The position numbers were made by a program, and so were the translations under genes. Source: Tomitella biformata AHU 1821 (lineage in GTDB: Bacteria; Actinomycetota; Actinomycetes; Mycobacteriales; Mycobacteriaceae). From it: a stretch of 53,702 nt of DNA. Below are positions 51,780 through 53,702 of the stretch, piece after piece. A model generated the notes under the pieces. It was not told where the DNA came from. It worked only from the letters and a program-made list of their open reading frames with translations, and did no database searches. Numbering within the stretch: position 1 is the first letter of the stretch; each line of letters begins with the position of its first letter. The stretch is from NCBI RefSeq assembly GCF_000524475.1, contig NZ_BAVQ01000061.1, positions 1-53,702 of the forward strand, read 5' to 3'.

Positions 51780-52631
51780 TCAACGCGGCGGCGGCGTGAA
51801 CTTATGGCCCCAGAGCGCGCCCTCCGTGATCCCGTAGGTGGGCACCGCGGTCTCGACCCGCAGCCCCTCCCATCCGCACTCCACCGCGTAGAGCTCCGGG
51901 GAGTAGACGTAGAACGAGAGCATCTGGTCGTTGGTGTGCTTGCCGAGGGTGTTCATCATGGGCACCTCGAGCTCGCCCGCGCGATCCAGCGCCCGGCCGA
52001 CGTCGTCGATCGAGGCCATCTCCACCATCAGGTGCAGCATCGAGCCCGGCCCGGGCTTCGGGGCGAGCCCGAAGGAGTGGTGCCGCGGGTTGCACCCCAT
52101 GAAGTAGGTGGGCCCGGCGGTGTTCCGCTCCACGAAACCGAGCACACGCTCGTAGAAGTCGAACGCTGTCGGCACGTCCTCGGCGGAGACGATGACGTGG
52201 CCCAGCCCCATGTCGCCGGTGACGAACCCGCTGACCAGGGGCGTGTTGATGAGCACGTGGTCGAGGATGGGTCCGTAGAACAGCTCGACCGCGTTGCCCG
52301 CGGGGTCGTCGAAGCGGGCGAAGCCGGTGACCCGGCGCTCGGCGCATTCTGGTGCGGTCCCCGCCGTGACCTTGATCCCCTCGGCCTCGACGTCGCGCAC
52401 GACGGCGGCAAGGTCGCGGGCGTGCATGACCTCGAAGCCCAGGGCGCCCAGCGAGGGCTCGGCCGCCGGCGTCACCACGATGCGTGCCGGGTACTCGTCC
52501 AGCCGGAAGTAGAGCGAGTCCGGATCGTTGCCGTCGACGCGCATCATGCCCATGAAGTCCTCGCCGAACCTCCGCCATGCGGCGATATCAGGCGAGTTCA
52601 GCCTGACGTAGCCAAGGGACGTAACCGCCAT
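51780..52631 (-). CDS. Extradiol ring-cleavage dioxygenase (BphC/HsaC-like)
   Basis: 283 residues from ATG 52631 (GGAGTGG upstream). It has the two-domain vicinal-oxygen-chelate fold. Iron ligands are H145 (LGHVIVSAED), H200 (MLHLMVEM) and E251 (YAVECGWEG); active-site H184/H185 (NPRHHS), H232 (GKHTNDQM) and Y248 match BphC. It cleaves a catechol next to the hydroxyls using Fe(II) and O2, as HsaC does on the secosteroid catechol. Its neighbour is a Rieske oxygenase, so an aromatic or aromatised ring is dihydroxylated and then opened here. Confidence 0.92.
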   Translation of the reverse strand: MAVTSLGYVRLNSPDIAAWRRFGEDFMGMMRVDGNDPDSLYFRLDEYPARIVVTPAAEPSLGALGFEVMHARDLAAVVRDVEAEGIKVTAGTAPECAERRVTGFARFDDPAGNAVELFYGPILDHVLINTPLVSGFVTGDMGLGHVIVSAEDVPTAFDFYERVLGFVERNTAGPTYFMGCNPRHHSFGLAPKPGPGSMLHLMVEMASIDDVGRALDRAGELEVPMMNTLGKHTNDQMLSFYVYSPELYAVECGWEGLRVETAVPTYGITEGALWGHKFTPPPR

Positions 52632-52699
52632 TTTCCACTCCAATCAAAGGCCATCGAGCATTAGTCGGGTTAGTGCGCAGTTATCGACTCAGACGTGAG

Positions 52700-53702
52700 T
52701 CAGTCGGTCCAGAGGTAGCGGTCCGCGACCCGGTGGTGGTTCCAGATCGTCATCTCCTGCTCCTGGCTGAGCCGGTGCCCGTCGAAGCTCGGCGAGTGCA
52801 TGCCCGCCGTGACCTCGCTCGTGTTCGCCAGGTCCTGGGAGATCACCTGGCCCATGTCCGCGTCCCGCCAATCGTCGAAGTACTCCGGCGTGAACTCGCG
52901 CTTGAGGTCGTAGTCCGCCACCGGGATCTGATCCAGACTGAACACCTCGAACAGGGCCTTATCGGGATCGTTGTCCACCGGCCGCGCCCGATACCAGAAC
53001 GCCGAGCCCTGACCGGGCAGGATGATGGAGTTCGGGAACACGCTCCACGAGCTGCCGGCCTCCGACCACTGCTCGGGCGTGATCTGCGGCCAGTCGAAGC
53101 CCTCGTTTACCGACAACTCGCGGTAGAGCTGCAGGAAGTACTCGCCAGCGGACATACCCTCCGGCAACTCCGCCGTTTTCAGCGTCTCCGCCGCGCGCCA
53201 GCTGCGCTCGTTTTCCAGGCCCCGCATGTCCTCGTGCAGGTACTGCACCGAGTTCGCCAGGTTCAGCCGCTCATCGGACTTGCCGTCGGAGCTGCGCACC
53301 GACGGATCCTTGCCCTTGTTCCCGACTGCCGACTTCTTCGGGCCGAGTGAGGAGTAGTGGGAATGGCGCTCATAGATCGTCGTCGGCGACCACGGCCGCA
53401 TATCGAGCTCTTTCAGCGACGCGAGCTTGTCGTTGCTCCGGTCGAGGCGGAACAGCTGCGGGTGGACCGCCGCCACGTGATACGCCTCGAGGAAGCCGTC
53501 GAGCGCGGTCTTCCAGTTGCAGGGGACGATCACGCCCTTGCCCCAGCGGATGCGGAAGTTCTCCAGCTGGAATGGCGCGAAGATCCGCACGATCGGGTCC
53601 AGGTACTCCAGCAGGGGCATCGCGTCCAGGTCCATGTTGATGAACACGAAGCCGCCCCACTGCTCCGCCAACACCGTCGCCAGGCCCAAGTCGTCATCCG
53701 AG
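52700..53702 (-). CDS. Rieske oxygenase alpha subunit, catalytic part (5' end beyond window)
   Basis: 334 residues visible; the frame runs through the right edge, so the N-terminal Rieske cluster domain is not seen. The catalytic iron motif NWKTALDGFLEAYHVAAVH supplies the two histidines and bridging residues of ring-hydroxylating oxygenases. The sequence is not like KshA (which has a different NWK motif) and looks nearer to aromatic ring dioxygenases. It would add oxygen to a ring with electrons from a reductase/ferredoxin. The extradiol dioxygenase follows after 68 bases, probably in the same transcript. Confidence 0.88.
   Translation of the reverse strand, partial: SDDDLGLATVLAEQWGGFVFINMDLDAMPLLEYLDPIVRIFAPFQLENFRIRWGKGVIVPCNWKTALDGFLEAYHVAAVHPQLFRLDRSNDKLASLKELDMRPWSPTTIYERHSHYSSLGPKKSAVGNKGKDPSVRSSDGKSDERLNLANSVQYLHEDMRGLENERSWRAAETLKTAELPEGMSAGEYFLQLYRELSVNEGFDWPQITPEQWSEAGSSWSVFPNSIILPGQGSAFWYRARPVDNDPDKALFEVFSLDQIPVADYDLKREFTPEYFDDWRDADMGQVISQDLANTSEVTAGMHSPSFDGHRLSQEQEMTIWNHHRVADRYLWTD

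Overview
High-GC actinobacterial DNA, most like Mycobacteriales (Rhodococcus, Gordonia, Dietzia or Mycobacterium relatives). The signs are strong G/C at third codon positions, KstR-like operator sequences, a mycofactocin-type dehydrogenase and many duplicated fad/ech-type genes. Almost every gene belongs to one catabolic programme: oxygenases, redox partners, CoA ligases, acyl-CoA dehydrogenases, crotonases, 3-hydroxyacyl-CoA dehydrogenases and thiolases. I see no transposase, integrase, CRISPR array, rRNA or complete tRNA. The right-hand gene runs off the window and the left-hand gene is only a tail.

Layout. (1) 1-9740: an amidohydrolase-like tail, a small acidic protein, a fused DUF35-thiolase, a family III CoA-transferase and a thiolase on the plus strand. 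These are followed by an AMACR-like racemase (minus), then an acyl-CoA dehydrogenase, an SDR and a 3-ketosteroid-dehydrogenase-like flavoprotein (plus). (2) 9753-16738, minus: DoxX, HCx5R phosphatase, APH-type kinase, TetR, ACAD10/11-like dehydrogenase, two SDRs and a quinone-reductase-like MDR. (3) 16894-27083: an SDR (plus), then a ferredoxin-FAD reductase and a set of aldehyde dehydrogenase, mycofactocin-type SDR, ferredoxin and P450. Two beta-hydroxyacid-dehydrogenase-like genes flank a cyclase-family gene. (4) 27565-32834, plus: a second P450, ferredoxin, SDR and aldehyde dehydrogenase set, then a BenC/ThcD-type ferredoxin reductase. (5) 32868-50016: two acyl-CoA ligases, split and fused acyl-CoA dehydrogenases, four crotonases, a double-hotdog hydratase, a thiolase, a TesB thioesterase, an SDR and a nitronate-monooxygenase-like flavoprotein. 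(6) 50325-53702: a GntR/FadR regulator, then a SnoaL-like protein, an extradiol dioxygenase and the catalytic part of a Rieske oxygenase.

Working model (inference). Two P450 systems hydroxylate a hydrophobic cyclic substrate, and alcohol and aldehyde dehydrogenases take the product to a carboxylate. CoA ligases activate it. Side chains or opened rings are then shortened by beta-oxidation, including a retro-aldol-type DUF35-thiolase step and possibly a kinase plus ACAD step that removes a hydroxyl through a phosphate. The KstD-like enzyme and the Rieske plus extradiol pair attack rings. A steroid, bile acid, terpenoid or other polycyclic substrate fits, but the substrate cannot be read from the sequence.

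Regulation. Short AT-rich palindromes of the form AAC-N2/3-GTT or ACATAGTT-A/C-AC recur in at least nine places, mostly in promoters of divergent or newly starting transcription units. This suggests that one regulator, or a few related ones, control the island. A TetR gene (13668-14324) and a GntR gene (50325-51125) are local candidates.
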